This document shows positions 14,514 to 21,399 of a stretch of 21,399 nucleotides of DNA, piece after piece. Source of the stretch: JACVRW01 sp052038485. GTDB taxonomy: Bacteria; Actinomycetota; Thermoleophilia; Solirubrobacterales; Thermoleophilaceae. Position 1 is the first letter of the stretch, and every line of letters starts with the position of its first letter. The notes under the pieces were generated by a model. It saw only the letters and a program-made list of their open reading frames with translations, was not told the origin of the DNA and searched no databases. Both the position numbers and the translations under genes were made by a program. The DNA is taken from NCBI GenBank assembly GCA_052038485.1, contig JBQGCL010000007.1:1-21399 (forward strand), written 5' to 3'.

Positions 14514-15202
14514 GCGGGGTAGGCGTCGTGGTAGTTCCACCACCCGTACGGCGGGGTCTGCGGATAGCCGTCCGGCGAGTCCTCCCACTTCTCCTGGCGG
14601 CCGAGCGCGGTCATGTCGAGGTAGTTCCAGGTGTTGCCCATCTGCTCGTCGCCGCGGGCGTCGATCATGTAGGTGCGGTAGATCTTGTCGCCCTCGCGGA
14701 TGAAGGCGTTGGTGCCGTGCCAGTCGCGGACGCCGAAGTCGGTGTCGAAGTCGGACTCGTCGGGGATCGAGTACCAGGGAATGTGGTCCCAGCCGTGGCG
14801 CTGCTTGAGGCCCTGGATCTCCGCCTGGGGGGCCCGCGAGACGAACGCGAGCGCCGTATCGCGCCCGCCCAGGTGGGCGGGGTGAGCCACCTGGTCGGCG
14901 ACGAACGAGCAGCCGACGCAGGCCCGCTCGGGATACGAGCCGCCCTCGGCGTAGGTGGTGACCTCGGGCCCGTAGAAGGCGCGGTAGACGACAAGCTGGC
15001 GCCGGCCGCCGAAGAGCTCGGCGAGCGTTGCCTCGCCGTTGGGACCGTCGAAGCGGTACTCCTTCTCGACCGCCATCCACGGCATCCGGCGGCGCTCGGC
15101 TGCGAGCGCGTCGCGGGCGCGGGTGTGCTCCTTCTCCTTGACCAGCATCTGCTCGCGGGCGGCCTGCCACTCCTCGGGCGACACGACGGGCGGGGTGTTC
15201 AT
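14510..15202 (-). CDS. DUF899 (thioredoxin-like fold) protein
   Basis: A 230-residue DUF899 protein: PPVVSPEEWQAAREQML opening, EKEHTRARDALAAERRRMPW, then YRFDGPNGEATLAELF, the ERACVGCSF motif (Cys95, Cys98), and the C-terminal YRTYMIDARG ... TWNYLDMTALGR ... YGWWNYHDAY block. The fold is predicted to be thioredoxin-like, with the Cys pair at the redox position; the role is unknown. ATG at 15202 has AAGGAGG 10 nt upstream, and this site is inside the last codons of ArsR, whose TGA overlaps the ATG (ATGA). Confidence 0.92.
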   Translation of the reverse strand: MNTPPVVSPEEWQAAREQMLVKEKEHTRARDALAAERRRMPWMAVEKEYRFDGPNGEATLAELFGGRRQLVVYRAFYGPEVTTYAEGGSYPERACVGCSFVADQVAHPAHLGGRDTALAFVSRAPQAEIQGLKQRHGWDHIPWYSIPDESDFDTDFGVRDWHGTNAFIREGDKIYRTYMIDARGDEQMGNTWNYLDMTALGRQEKWEDSPDGYPQTPPYGWWNYHDAYPA

Positions 15203-15513
15203 AGGGGTACGTCCTCCTTGAGGTACTCGTCGACTACGTCGAACAGCGTGGCCCAGAGGGCGCGCTGCTGATCCATCCAATCGGCGGCCTCGCTGAGAAC
15301 GGCGGGCTGGAGCGAGAGCCGGTGCGTGCGGCCCCGGATCTCCCTCCTCACTACCCCGGTCTCCTCCAACACCTTCAGGTGCTTGGAGATGGCGGGCTTG
15401 GACACGCCGAAGCCGGCCGTTGCCTGGCCGACGCTCGCGGGCCCGGCCGCGAGCCGCTCGACGATGCCGCGCCGGATCGGGTGCGAGAGTGCCTTGAATG
15501 AATCGTTAACCAC
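15199..15513 (-). CDS. ArsR-family repressor
   Basis: A 104-residue winged-helix regulator of the ArsR/SmtB class: FKALSHPIRRGIVERLAAGP, then the recognition helix VSKPAISKHLKVLEETGVV (residues 37-55) and wing RREIRGRTHRLSL. No Cys or His metal-site cluster is visible, so it belongs with the ArsR proteins that accompany AHSA1/DUF899 genes rather than metal sensors. GTG start at 15513 lies inside an 18-bp dyad (15505-15522), which suggests autoregulation. TACTGT stands 7 nt upstream of the start. First gene of the ArsR-DUF899-small peptide-SRPBCC operon. Confidence 0.92.
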   Translation of the reverse strand: MVNDSFKALSHPIRRGIVERLAAGPASVGQATAGFGVSKPAISKHLKVLEETGVVRREIRGRTHRLSLQPAVLSEAADWMDQQRALWATLFDVVDEYLKEDVPL

Positions 15514-15522
15514 TAGGTTAAC
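15505..15522. promoter_or_regulatory. Candidate ArsR operator in a divergent promoter
   Basis: GTTAACC-ACTA-GGTTAAC is a perfect 7-bp inverted repeat with a 4-bp spacer, AT-rich against the background. It covers the ArsR GTG (complement of 15511-15513). The -10-like TACTGT for ArsR (complement of 15521-15526) and TAGCAT for the sigma gene (15525-15530) touch its edge. A dimeric repressor bound here would block both directions. Confidence 0.55.
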
Positions 15523-15536
15523 AGTAGCATGTGGCG

Positions 15537-16499
15537 ATGAAGGAGCCCGAGTTCGCCGACCTGGTCGAGCGCCATCGAGGTGAGCTGCGCGTTCACTGCT
15601 ACCGGATGCTCGGCTCGTTCGAGGAGGCCGAGGACCTCGTCCAGGAGACGTTTGCGCGAGCTTGGCGGGCGCGGGCTTCGTTCAGCGGCGGCGCGGCGCG
15701 CGCTTGGCTCTACCGGATCGCCACGAACGCCTGTCTCGACGTGCTACGCGGGCGGCCGGGGCGGGTGCTGCGGCTCGACGTGCCCGCGGCGGATCCCGCC
15801 GAGCCACCCGCCGCCCCGGCGGACCTGCCCTGGTTGCAGCCCTACCCGGACGCGTTGCTGGCGCCCGCCGAGGAGGAGCCCGGCGCGGCCGTCGTGGTGC
15901 GGGAGACGATCGAGCTCGCCTTCCTCGCGGCGATCCAGCATCTGCCGCCGCGCCAGCGCGCGGTGCTGATCCTGCGCGATGTGCTGGGCTGGGCGGCGAA
16001 GGAGACGGCGTCACTGCTGGAGACGAGCGTGGCGGCCGTCAACAGCGCGCTCCAGCGCGCCCGCGCGACCCTGCGTGAGCAGCTGCCGGAGCGCCGCACC
16101 GACTGGACGCGGACGGCCGACCCGAGCGAGCGAGAGGTGCTGCGGCGCTACGTGGAGGCGCACGAGCGCGCCGATGCTGCCGCCCTCGCCGCCCTGCTTG
16201 CCGAGGACGCCCGCCTGGACATGCCCCCGCACCCCGTCTGGTTTGACGGCCGGGAGGCGATCGTCACCGCCTCGGCTCAGGGCTTCGTGCCCGAGTTCGG
16301 GGCGCTGCGCGCTGTAGCGACTGGCGCCAACCTGCAACCGGCCGCGGCGCACTACCTGCGACCGCCGGGCGAGCGCGAGTACCGGCCGCTGGCGTTCGAC
16401 GTGCTGCGCATCGAAGGCGGCCTCGTCGCCGAGATCACGTCGTTCGTGTTTCCCGAGCTGTTCACGGCCTTCGGGCTCCCCGCGCAACTCGACCGATGA
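15537..16499 (+). CDS. ECF sigma factor with C-terminal SnoaL-like domain (SigG/TIGR02960-like)
   Basis: About 320 residues. Sigma region 2 is clear (FADLVERHRGELRVHCYRM, LGSFEEAEDLVQETFARAWR, given in two pieces), then a Pro/Ala-rich linker with WLQPYPDALL, region 4 (AAIQHLPPRQRAVLILRDVLGW, AKETASLLETSVAAVNSALQRARATL in pieces), and a SnoaL/NTF2-like tail from LRRYVEAHERADAAALAALL. This order is that of the SigG-like TIGR02960 group, in which the tail replaces an anti-sigma factor and modulates activity. ATG 15537 is preceded at 6 nt by TAGCAT; GTG 15531 is the alternative. The divergent ArsR operator probably controls it. The following DHFR-family gene is 30 bp away and may be its cotranscribed partner. 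Confidence 0.9.
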   Translation: MKEPEFADLVERHRGELRVHCYRMLGSFEEAEDLVQETFARAWRARASFSGGAARAWLYRIATNACLDVLRGRPGRVLRLDVPAADPAEPPAAPADLPWLQPYPDALLAPAEEEPGAAVVVRETIELAFLAAIQHLPPRQRAVLILRDVLGWAAKETASLLETSVAAVNSALQRARATLREQLPERRTDWTRTADPSEREVLRRYVEAHERADAAALAALLAEDARLDMPPHPVWFDGREAIVTASAQGFVPEFGALRAVATGANLQPAAAHYLRPPGEREYRPLAFDVLRIEGGLVAEITSFVFPELFTAFGLPAQLDR

Positions 16500-16529
16500 G
16501 TTTGCCGCCGCTCGTTCGTTGTAACGGAC

Positions 16530-17180
16530 ATGAGAAAGCTAAGCGTGAGAATCAACATGTCCCTCGACGGCGTCGTGCAATCGCCCGGAGGGCCTGACGA
16601 GGACCCGACCGACGGCTTCCGCCATGGCGGCTGGGCAGCCCGTTACTACGACGACGACATGCTCGATGCCGTGCGCAACGCGCCGCCCTACGAGCTGCTG
16701 CTGGGGCGCGGGACCTACGACATCTTCGCGGCCCACTGGCCCTACGACGAGGGGCCGATCGCCGATCGCCTGAACGCCACGCGCAAGCACGTGGCGTCGA
16801 CGACGCGCACGGAGCTCGAGTGGAACAACTCGACGGTGATCGAGGGCGATGTGGCCGATTACGCGGCGGAGCTCAAGCGCGGCGACGGCCCGGAGATCCA
16901 GGTGCACGGCAGCCCGGGACTGATCCAGACGCTGCTACGCAACGACCTGATCGACGAGCTGTGGATCCTGATCTTCCCGCTGGTGCTCGGCAGTGGGAAG
17001 CGCCTGTTCGGCGAGGGGACGATCCCGGCCGCGTTCGAGCTGGCCGACAGCAAGGTCTCGAAGACCGGAGTGACGACACAGGTCTACGAGCGGGCCGGCG
17101 ACATCGAGCCCGGCTCGTTCGAGTTCGACGAGCCGACCGAGGCCGAGCTGGAGCGCCGCAAGCGGCTCGGCGACGGGTAG
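16530..17180 (+). CDS. Dihydrofolate-reductase-family (RibD C-terminal-like) protein
   Basis: A 216-residue NADPH-dependent-reductase-like protein of the YwjB/RibD-C group, not a housekeeping DHFR: MRKLSVRINMSLDGVVQSPGG opening (in pieces), YELLLGRGTYDIFAAHWP, the EIQVHGSPGLIQTLLRNDLIDEL segment (in pieces) and LVLGSGKRLFGEG. ATG 16530, 30 bp after the sigma gene; no strong Shine-Dalgarno. Its C-terminal tail (FEFDEPTEAELERRKRL) looks family-typical and is overlapped for 97 bp by the convergent desaturase frame. Confidence 0.9.
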   Translation: MRKLSVRINMSLDGVVQSPGGPDEDPTDGFRHGGWAARYYDDDMLDAVRNAPPYELLLGRGTYDIFAAHWPYDEGPIADRLNATRKHVASTTRTELEWNNSTVIEGDVADYAAELKRGDGPEIQVHGSPGLIQTLLRNDLIDELWILIFPLVLGSGKRLFGEGTIPAAFELADSKVSKTGVTTQVYERAGDIEPGSFEFDEPTEAELERRKRLGDG

Positions 17181-18154
17181 CACACCAGGCAGGAGCGCCC
17201 TTCGTCCCACAGCTTCAAGCGCAGGGCGTCGATGCTGCTGCGGAAGGTCACCACCGGCGTGTCGCGGAACATCGCCTGCTCCTCGTGGGCGGCGCGCAGG
17301 TTGTAGTTGGGGATCTTCGCGCTGAGGTGGTGGACGTGGTGGTAGTTCGCGTTGCCGACGACCCACGCCAGCGCACGGGGCAGCGCCAAGAACGAGCTGC
17401 CCTGGAGCGCGGCCAGCTCGAAGCTCCAGTCGCCGGCGGACATGTAGTAGGTGTCCTCGTACTGGTGCTGGATGTAGAGCATCCAGGCGGCGATCGCGCC
17501 GCCCGCGATCAGGGTCGTGCCCTGGATCGCCAGGAAGGTCTGCCAGCCGACCAGCGCGCTCCAGCCGACCCCCCAGCCGGCCAGCGCGAGGTTCGTGACC
17601 ACGACGCTGAACAGGATCCGCCGCGACATGCCGCGCTGCGGAAAGCGGCGCTCGAACAGGAAGACCAGGCTCGGGCCGACGAACAGCATCAGCAGCGGGT
17701 TGCGGTAGGCGCGGTAGCCGAGCCGCCGCAGCAGCGACGCCCGCTCGTACTCGGCCAGCGTCATCGTGTAGATCTCGCCGGCGCCGCGGTTGTCGAGGTT
17801 GCCGGTGTTGGCGTGGTGGAGGGCGTGCTGGCGCTGCCACCAGCGGTACGGGGTGAACAGCAGGAAGCCGAGCAGGTAGCCCCAACGGCTGTTGGCGCGC
17901 CGCGAGGCGAACATCGAGTTGTGGGTCAGGTCGTGGAAGAAGGAGTACATCCGGACCAGGAAGACAGTGGCGACGAGCCCGAAGCCGACGGCGAGCCACG
18001 CGCTCGGCTCGACGATCGCCGCGAGCACCCAGACGCCGAGGTAGGGCAGCACGACGCCGGCGATCTGCCGCAGGCTACGGCCGCGGTCGATCTCCAGATA
18101 GCGCGCCAGGTCGCGCTTCCAGGTCCTGGTGGGCGGAACGTTTGCGAGGTCCAT
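17084..18154 (-). CDS. Membrane fatty acid desaturase
   Basis: A 356-residue di-iron membrane desaturase with the three His boxes HDLTH (74-78), HALHH (110-114) and HHVHH (272-276), two pairs of hydrophobic segments near residues 30-70 and 155-225, and the FTPYRWWQRQHALHH context of acyl-lipid desaturases. Double-bond position cannot be predicted. ATG start at 18154; it follows the VOC gene by 32 bp. After SCLVCYP (about residue 327) the tail becomes Ser/Arg-rich and is antisense to the end of the DHFR-family gene, so the ancestral stop was probably earlier and the last 30 residues are a readthrough extension. Confidence 0.93.
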   Translation of the reverse strand: MDLANVPPTRTWKRDLARYLEIDRGRSLRQIAGVVLPYLGVWVLAAIVEPSAWLAVGFGLVATVFLVRMYSFFHDLTHNSMFASRRANSRWGYLLGFLLFTPYRWWQRQHALHHANTGNLDNRGAGEIYTMTLAEYERASLLRRLGYRAYRNPLLMLFVGPSLVFLFERRFPQRGMSRRILFSVVVTNLALAGWGVGWSALVGWQTFLAIQGTTLIAGGAIAAWMLYIQHQYEDTYYMSAGDWSFELAALQGSSFLALPRALAWVVGNANYHHVHHLSAKIPNYNLRAAHEEQAMFRDTPVVTFRSSIDALRLKLWDEGRSCLVCYPSPSRLRRSSSASVGSSNSNEPGSMSPARS

Positions 18155-18186
18155 GCCGACGCATTCGCGACGAACCCCGATTCGGA

Positions 18187-18822
18187 TCAGCGAAAGATCG
18201 CCCCGGCGGCGCGGATCTCACCCGCCGGTAGCCCGCTGACGTGGAAGGCGGCGATGCCGTCCACCTCGCCTTGCTCGACGTCGACTCGGCCATCGTCGAG
18301 GTCGAGGCTGCCGAGCACCTCGCGCCATCGCGCCGCGAGTCCGTCGGGATCGCGCGCCGACAGGGTCAGGCCGGTGACCGTGGAGTCGCCGTTGGGCTCC
18401 CACGGCCCGGCCCAGCGCCACGACTCGGGCGGCACCGGCCGGTCGAGCGAGACGATCGCCGCGCCGATGTCGGCGGGATGGAGGTGGCAGGCGGTGATGT
18501 CGTCGAGCTCGATCGACCAGACCTCGCGGATGCCGAGCCGCGCAGCCCGCTCGCGAGCGCCGGCGAGCTCGTCGATCTGGAACATGGCCATGTAGGCGCC
18601 GTCGCCGTGGCGGTCGAGGAAGCGGCCGGCCGCCGTGTTGTCCTGGACCGGCGACACGACCTCGACGAACGTGTCGCCCAGCGGCATCACCGCGTTGCGC
18701 AGGCCGAACAGGCCGACGCCCGGATCGGCGTACGGCTCGCCCAGCGGGAGCGTGGCGCGCAGCTCCTCGACGGCCCGGTCCAGATCGCGCGCCGCCAGCA
18801 CGGCTTGGCGAAATCGAAGCAC
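18187..18822 (-). CDS. VOC / glyoxalase-like-domain protein
   Basis: A 211-residue protein with the glyoxalase-like (Glyoxalase_3-type) layout: FRQAVLAARDLDRAVEEL opening, FGLRNAVMPLGDTFVEVVSPV with the conserved Asn and Glu, then a second half-module from VTGLTLSARDPDGLAARW. The role is unknown. GTG at 18822 is preceded at 6 nt by TAGCGT, so leaderless translation is likely. Located directly upstream of the desaturase on the same strand and divergent, by 30 bp, from the enoyl-CoA hydratase. Confidence 0.87.
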   Translation of the reverse strand: MLRFRQAVLAARDLDRAVEELRATLPLGEPYADPGVGLFGLRNAVMPLGDTFVEVVSPVQDNTAAGRFLDRHGDGAYMAMFQIDELAGARERAARLGIREVWSIELDDITACHLHPADIGAAIVSLDRPVPPESWRWAGPWEPNGDSTVTGLTLSARDPDGLAARWREVLGSLDLDDGRVDVEQGEVDGIAAFHVSGLPAGEIRAAGAIFR

Positions 18823-18852
18823 GGGCCGACGCTACCGCGTTACGGTGCGTGC
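18823..18852. promoter_or_regulatory. Divergent leaderless promoter pair
   Basis: Minus strand: TAGCGT (complement of 18829-18834), 6 nt, GTG 18822. Plus strand: TACGGT (18841-18846), 6 nt, ATG 18853. Both match TAnnnT at the spacing that puts the first transcribed base at the start codon. The whole intergenic region is 30 bp, so any -35 contacts lie in the opposing -10 or coding DNA. Confidence 0.45.
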
Positions 18853-19650
18853 ATGAGCGTGACCGAAGCAACCGAAGTCGTGCTGTACGAGGTGAGCGAC
18901 GGCGTGGCCGTGCTCACCCTGAACCGCCCGGACCGGCTGAACGCCTGGGTCCCGGAGATGCAGGTGCGCTACTTCGACCTGCTCGAGCAAGCCGCGGCCG
19001 CCCCCGACGTGCGGGCGATCGTGGTCACCGGTGCGGGCCGAGGCTTCTGCGCCGGGGCGGACATGGAGGTGCTCCAGGGATCAGGGGTCGGCGACGACGC
19101 TCAGGGCGACGATCGCCCGCAGACGTTTCCGATGACGATCCCAAAGCCTGTGATCGGGGCGATCAACGGGCCGGCGGCGGGTCTCGGGCTGGTGATGGCG
19201 CTGATGTGCGACATCAGGTTCGCGGCCGCCGGGGCCAAGCTGACGACGGCGTTCGCCCGACGCGGACTGATCGCGGAGCACGGGATCTCGTGGGTCCTGC
19301 CCCGGTTGGTGGGCAGCGCGCACGCGCTGGACCTGCTGTTCAGCGGCCGGGTGATCCTCGCGGAGGAGGCCGCCGGCATGGGGCTGGTGAACGCGGTGCA
19401 CCCGGGCGACGAGCTGATGGATCGAACGCTGGAGTACGCGCGCGAGCTGGCGACCTGGTCGTCACCGACCTCGATGGCGGTGATGAAGAGGCAGGTCTAC
19501 GAGCACCTGGAGCGTGGAGCCGCGGACTCGCTGGCCGAGTCGAACCAGCTGATGGCCGAGTCCTTCACGCGACCGGACTTCGCCGAGGGAGTGGCGTCGT
19601 TCGTGGAGGGCCGCGAGCCGCGCTTTACGGGCGTGAGCGAGACGCCCTAG
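18853..19650 (+). CDS. Enoyl-CoA hydratase/isomerase (crotonase family)
   Basis: A 265-residue crotonase: VAVLTLNRPDRLNAW, the oxyanion-hole segments GAGRGFCAGADM (60-71) and INGPAAGLGLVMALMCDIRFA (in pieces, 104-124), then FARRGLIAEHGISWVLPRLVG, in which Glu142 is at the acid/base position, and the SGRVILAEEAAGMGLVNAV segment. Hydration of a 2-enoyl-CoA in fatty acid or aromatic-acid breakdown is likely. ATG 18853; -10-like TACGGT 6 nt upstream. Its stop shares the palindrome CTAG with the convergent GST stop. Confidence 0.92.
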   Translation: MSVTEATEVVLYEVSDGVAVLTLNRPDRLNAWVPEMQVRYFDLLEQAAAAPDVRAIVVTGAGRGFCAGADMEVLQGSGVGDDAQGDDRPQTFPMTIPKPVIGAINGPAAGLGLVMALMCDIRFAAAGAKLTTAFARRGLIAEHGISWVLPRLVGSAHALDLLFSGRVILAEEAAGMGLVNAVHPGDELMDRTLEYARELATWSSPTSMAVMKRQVYEHLERGAADSLAESNQLMAESFTRPDFAEGVASFVEGREPRFTGVSETP

Positions 19651-20243
19651 GCCGTGATCGGCACGTGGCCCGGCTGGGCCGTCACGCGCTCGAGCCACGC
19701 GTTGATGGCCGGATAGCGGCTCAGGTCGAAGCCGCCCTCGTCGGCCACGTGAGTGTAGGCGTAGAGGGAGATATCCGCGATCGAGTAGCGCTCGCCGACC
19801 AGGAACCGGCGGTCGGCGAGGTGTCCCTCCATCGCGTCGAGGGCGCGGTAGCCGCCGCGGCGCTGAGCGTCGAGGTCGGACTCGCTCGGGTTCCTGCCCG
19901 AGTAGGCGACCAGGAAGCGCGCGACCGCGATGTTCGGCTCGTGGTCGTACTGCTCGAAGAACTGCCACTGCAGCACCTGGGCGCGCTCGAAGCGGTCCTC
20001 GGGCAGGTAAGGCGTGCCCTCGGCGAAGTAGTTGATGATCGCGTTCGACTCCGACATCGAGCGCCCGTCGTCGAGGACGAGCGTCGGCACTCGCAGCGCC
20101 GGGTTCAGCCCGCCGAGCACCTCCGGCCGGTTCGAGCGGTCGACGACGTCCAGCTCGTGCCGCTCGTACTCGATGCCCAGGTGGGCGAACAGCAGCCGGA
20201 CCTTGTAGCAGTTGCCGGAGACCTGAGAGTTGTAGAGCAGCAT
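19647..20243 (-). CDS. Glutathione S-transferase-family protein
   Basis: A 198-residue GST: thioredoxin-like N-domain (MLLYNSQVSGNCYKVRLL with Ser9 and Cys12 near the thiol site, RVPTL with cis-Pro53, MSESNAI with Glu65-Ser66 contacting the gamma-glutamyl group) and an all-helical C-domain with the ERYSIADISLYAYTH N-capping motif. It lies 7 bp after the MDR dehydrogenase stop and is likely cotranscribed. Actinobacteria usually rely on mycothiol, so the thiol used here is open. Confidence 0.92.
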   Translation of the reverse strand: MLLYNSQVSGNCYKVRLLFAHLGIEYERHELDVVDRSNRPEVLGGLNPALRVPTLVLDDGRSMSESNAIINYFAEGTPYLPEDRFERAQVLQWQFFEQYDHEPNIAVARFLVAYSGRNPSESDLDAQRRGGYRALDAMEGHLADRRFLVGERYSIADISLYAYTHVADEGGFDLSRYPAINAWLERVTAQPGHVPITA

Positions 20244-20250
20244 CGACCGG

Positions 20251-21219
20251 CTAGGGCGTCATCACGACGCGACCGAAGGCTTGCCGGCTCTCGATGAACG
20301 CGTGCGCGGCCGCTGCCTCCTCGAGCGGGAAGGTCCTGGCGATCTCCACGCGCAGGTCGCCGCTCGCGACCCGCTCGAGCAGGTCGGCGATCATCGCGTG
20401 GACCCGCGGCAGCTCGGCGAGCATCGCCCCGCCGAGGTACACGCCGCGGAGCGTGTTGTTCTGGTCCCAGAGCGACTTGGCCTCGATGCCGGAGCCGGCG
20501 CGGCCCGCCACCCCGACGCTGACCAGCGTTCCGCGGTAGGCGAGCGCGCGAATGCTGTCGACGAGATTCCTGCCGCCAACCGAGTCGAGGATCACGTCGG
20601 CACCGCGCCCGTCCGTCAGCTCGCGCGTCCGCTCGACGAAGTCCTCCGTGGCGTAGTTGATCCCGTGGTCGAGGCCGAACTCCTTCAGGCGCTCGAGCTT
20701 TTCACCGCTCGACGCCGTCGAGATCACCGTCGCGCCGGCCCGCTTCGCCAGCTGGATCGCGGCCATGCCGACGCCGCCCGCGCCGGCGTGTATGAGGGCC
20801 GTCTGCCCGGCCTCGAGGTGACCGGCCGTGAACAGGCACTCCTGGGCGGTCCCGAGAGCGACCGGGACAGCCGCGGCGCGAGCCGCGTCCAGGCCCTCCG
20901 GAATCGGCCAGGTCACCAGCGCCGGAACGACCCGCCGCGAGGCGTGGGATCCCGCCCCGAACAGCGTCACGACGGGGTCGCCGACGGCGCGGTCCTCGAC
21001 GCCGGCGCCAACCTCGGCAACCGTCCCCGCGGCGAGATACCCGACGATGTGAGGAACCGACGGCGGCGGCGACCCGGCACGAGCCAGCAGGTCGCCTCCC
21101 TCGATGCTGATCGCCTCGACGTCGATCAGGACGCAGCCTTCGGGGCACTCGGGGTCGGGCACGTCCTCGTAGCGCAGGACGTCCGGACCGCCGTTCTCGT
21201 AGATGACCGCCGCCTTCAT
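20251..21219 (-). CDS. Quinone-oxidoreductase-type zinc-independent MDR dehydrogenase
   Basis: A 322-residue medium-chain reductase of the QOR group: MKAAVIYENGGPDVLRYEDV opening (in pieces), VGYLAAGTVAEVGAGV, Rossmann AGAGGVG (145-151) in HAGAGGVGMAAIQLAKRAGA, then GADVILDSVGG. The structural-zinc Cys cluster and catalytic Cys/His of alcohol dehydrogenases are missing, consistent with NADPH:quinone reductase or enoyl reductase. ATG 21219, 23 bp after the succinyl-CoA synthetase stop. TAGAGT stands 10 nt upstream, allowing a near-leaderless own promoter. Confidence 0.92.
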   Translation of the reverse strand: MKAAVIYENGGPDVLRYEDVPDPECPEGCVLIDVEAISIEGGDLLARAGSPPPSVPHIVGYLAAGTVAEVGAGVEDRAVGDPVVTLFGAGSHASRRVVPALVTWPIPEGLDAARAAAVPVALGTAQECLFTAGHLEAGQTALIHAGAGGVGMAAIQLAKRAGATVISTASSGEKLERLKEFGLDHGINYATEDFVERTRELTDGRGADVILDSVGGRNLVDSIRALAYRGTLVSVGVAGRAGSGIEAKSLWDQNNTLRGVYLGGAMLAELPRVHAMIADLLERVASGDLRVEIARTFPLEEAAAAHAFIESRQAFGRVVMTP

Positions 21220-21229
21220 CTCGAAGGCG

Positions 21230-21248
21230 ACTCTAGACGGCGCTAGAC
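21230..21248. promoter_or_regulatory. CTAGAC direct repeats upstream of the MDR gene
   Basis: CTAGAC occurs at 21233-21238 and 21243-21248, a 10-bp period (one helical turn); the same bases also form TCTAG-N6-CTAGA. They overlap the TAGAGT -10-like hexamer of the MDR gene and the TAG stop of the upstream gene. Operator function is speculative. Confidence 0.25.
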
Positions 21249-21399
21249 CCGCGCGCCGAGGATCTCTACGGCGATCTCGGCGACCTGGGTGGGGTTCCGG
21301 CCGACGCGGACGCCCTGCGATTCGAGCGCCTCGGCCTTGGCGGCCGCCGTCCCGTGCGAGCCGGACACGATCGCCCCGGCGTGGCCCATCGTCTTGCCG
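21243..21399 (-). CDS. sucD: Succinyl-CoA synthetase alpha subunit, C-terminal end (cut by window edge)
   Basis: The last 51 codons of an ADP/GDP-forming acyl-CoA ligase alpha chain: GKTMGHAGAIVSG, then GTAAAKAEALESQGVRV and a terminal helix ending ILGARV, the standard SucD C-terminus of the TCA-cycle enzyme. TAG stop at 21243-21245. The remaining approximately 240 residues, including the phosphohistidine, lie beyond the right edge. Same strand as the MDR and GST genes, 23 bp upstream of the former. Confidence 0.88.
   Translation of the reverse strand, partial: GKTMGHAGAIVSGSHGTAAAKAEALESQGVRVGRNPTQVAEIAVEILGARV

Noticed and set aside
16515..16530. GTTGTAACGG before the DHFR-family start as an ECF-type promoter
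   Set aside because: It abuts the ATG, leaving no space for a -10 element, and I could not match it to a second copy near the sigma gene.
16820..18595. 591-codon plus-strand frame across the DHFR-family tail, desaturase and VOC genes
   Set aside because: It is longer than the real genes but spans three well-recognised genes in other frames and encodes only charged low-complexity sequence.
1..21399. CRISPR array, transposon ends, integrase sites, tRNA or rRNA genes
   Set aside because: No regularly spaced repeats, no transposase or integrase frames and no tRNA-like cloverleaf sequence were seen on reading; a tRNAscan or Infernal run would be needed to exclude small RNAs fully.

Overview
The window is 21.4 kb of very GC-rich, gene-dense bacterial DNA with many GTG and some TTG starts, strong G/C third-position bias and almost no intergenic space. 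The gene set (an F420-type LLM oxidoreductase beside a hydantoinase, an LVIVD-repeat secreted protein, duplicated DUF4389, SigG-like ECF factor with SnoaL tail, DUF899, PHP/PolX-like protein) suggests an actinobacterium, most likely class Thermoleophilia (Solirubrobacterales). This placement is an inference from families and composition. I saw no rRNA, tRNA, CRISPR array, IS element or prophage.

Layout. (1) 1-3729, minus strand: a tight run of five genes (SnoaL-like protein, class I/MocR-type aminotransferase, membrane protein, CPS_4043-type LLM oxidoreductase, hydantoinase cut by the left edge), with GTGA overlaps at two junctions; it looks like a ring-opening and amino-acid catabolic unit. 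(2) 3747-5951: a YjbR/MmcQ protein, a VOC protein and a secreted GH5 glycosidase. (3) 5932-9145: the most unusual region. A LysR-type DNA-binding domain is fused in frame to a complete HSL-family alpha/beta hydrolase. It is divergent from a short hydrolase homologue that has lost its oxyanion-hole motif, nucleophile and C-terminal half, which is translationally coupled to a DHA2 drug exporter. The gap between them carries a T-N11-A dyad and further CATGGC/GCCATG dyads. (4) 9164-13871: a PolX-like PHP protein with a degraded polymerase site, an LVIVD beta-propeller protein, and a DUF4389 + sulfite-oxidase-like pair. (5) 13947-17180: a four-gene minus-strand operon (ArsR, DUF899, 39-residue membrane peptide, SRPBCC) divergent from a SigG-like ECF factor and a DHFR-family reductase, with an 18-bp dyad between the two starts. 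(6) 17084-21399: fatty acid desaturase with a VOC protein, an enoyl-CoA hydratase, then GST, quinone-oxidoreductase-type MDR and the end of succinyl-CoA synthetase alpha.

Recurring themes. Several starts lie exactly 6-7 nt downstream of a TAnnnT hexamer, as expected for leaderless mRNAs, often in divergent pairs only 17-30 bp apart. Several convergent pairs overlap at their stop codons, twice inside a palindrome that encodes both stops. The strongest candidate for something undescribed is the LysR-hydrolase / pseudo-hydrolase / exporter module at 5932-9145, which could be a one-component efflux switch whose sensor is an esterase fold.
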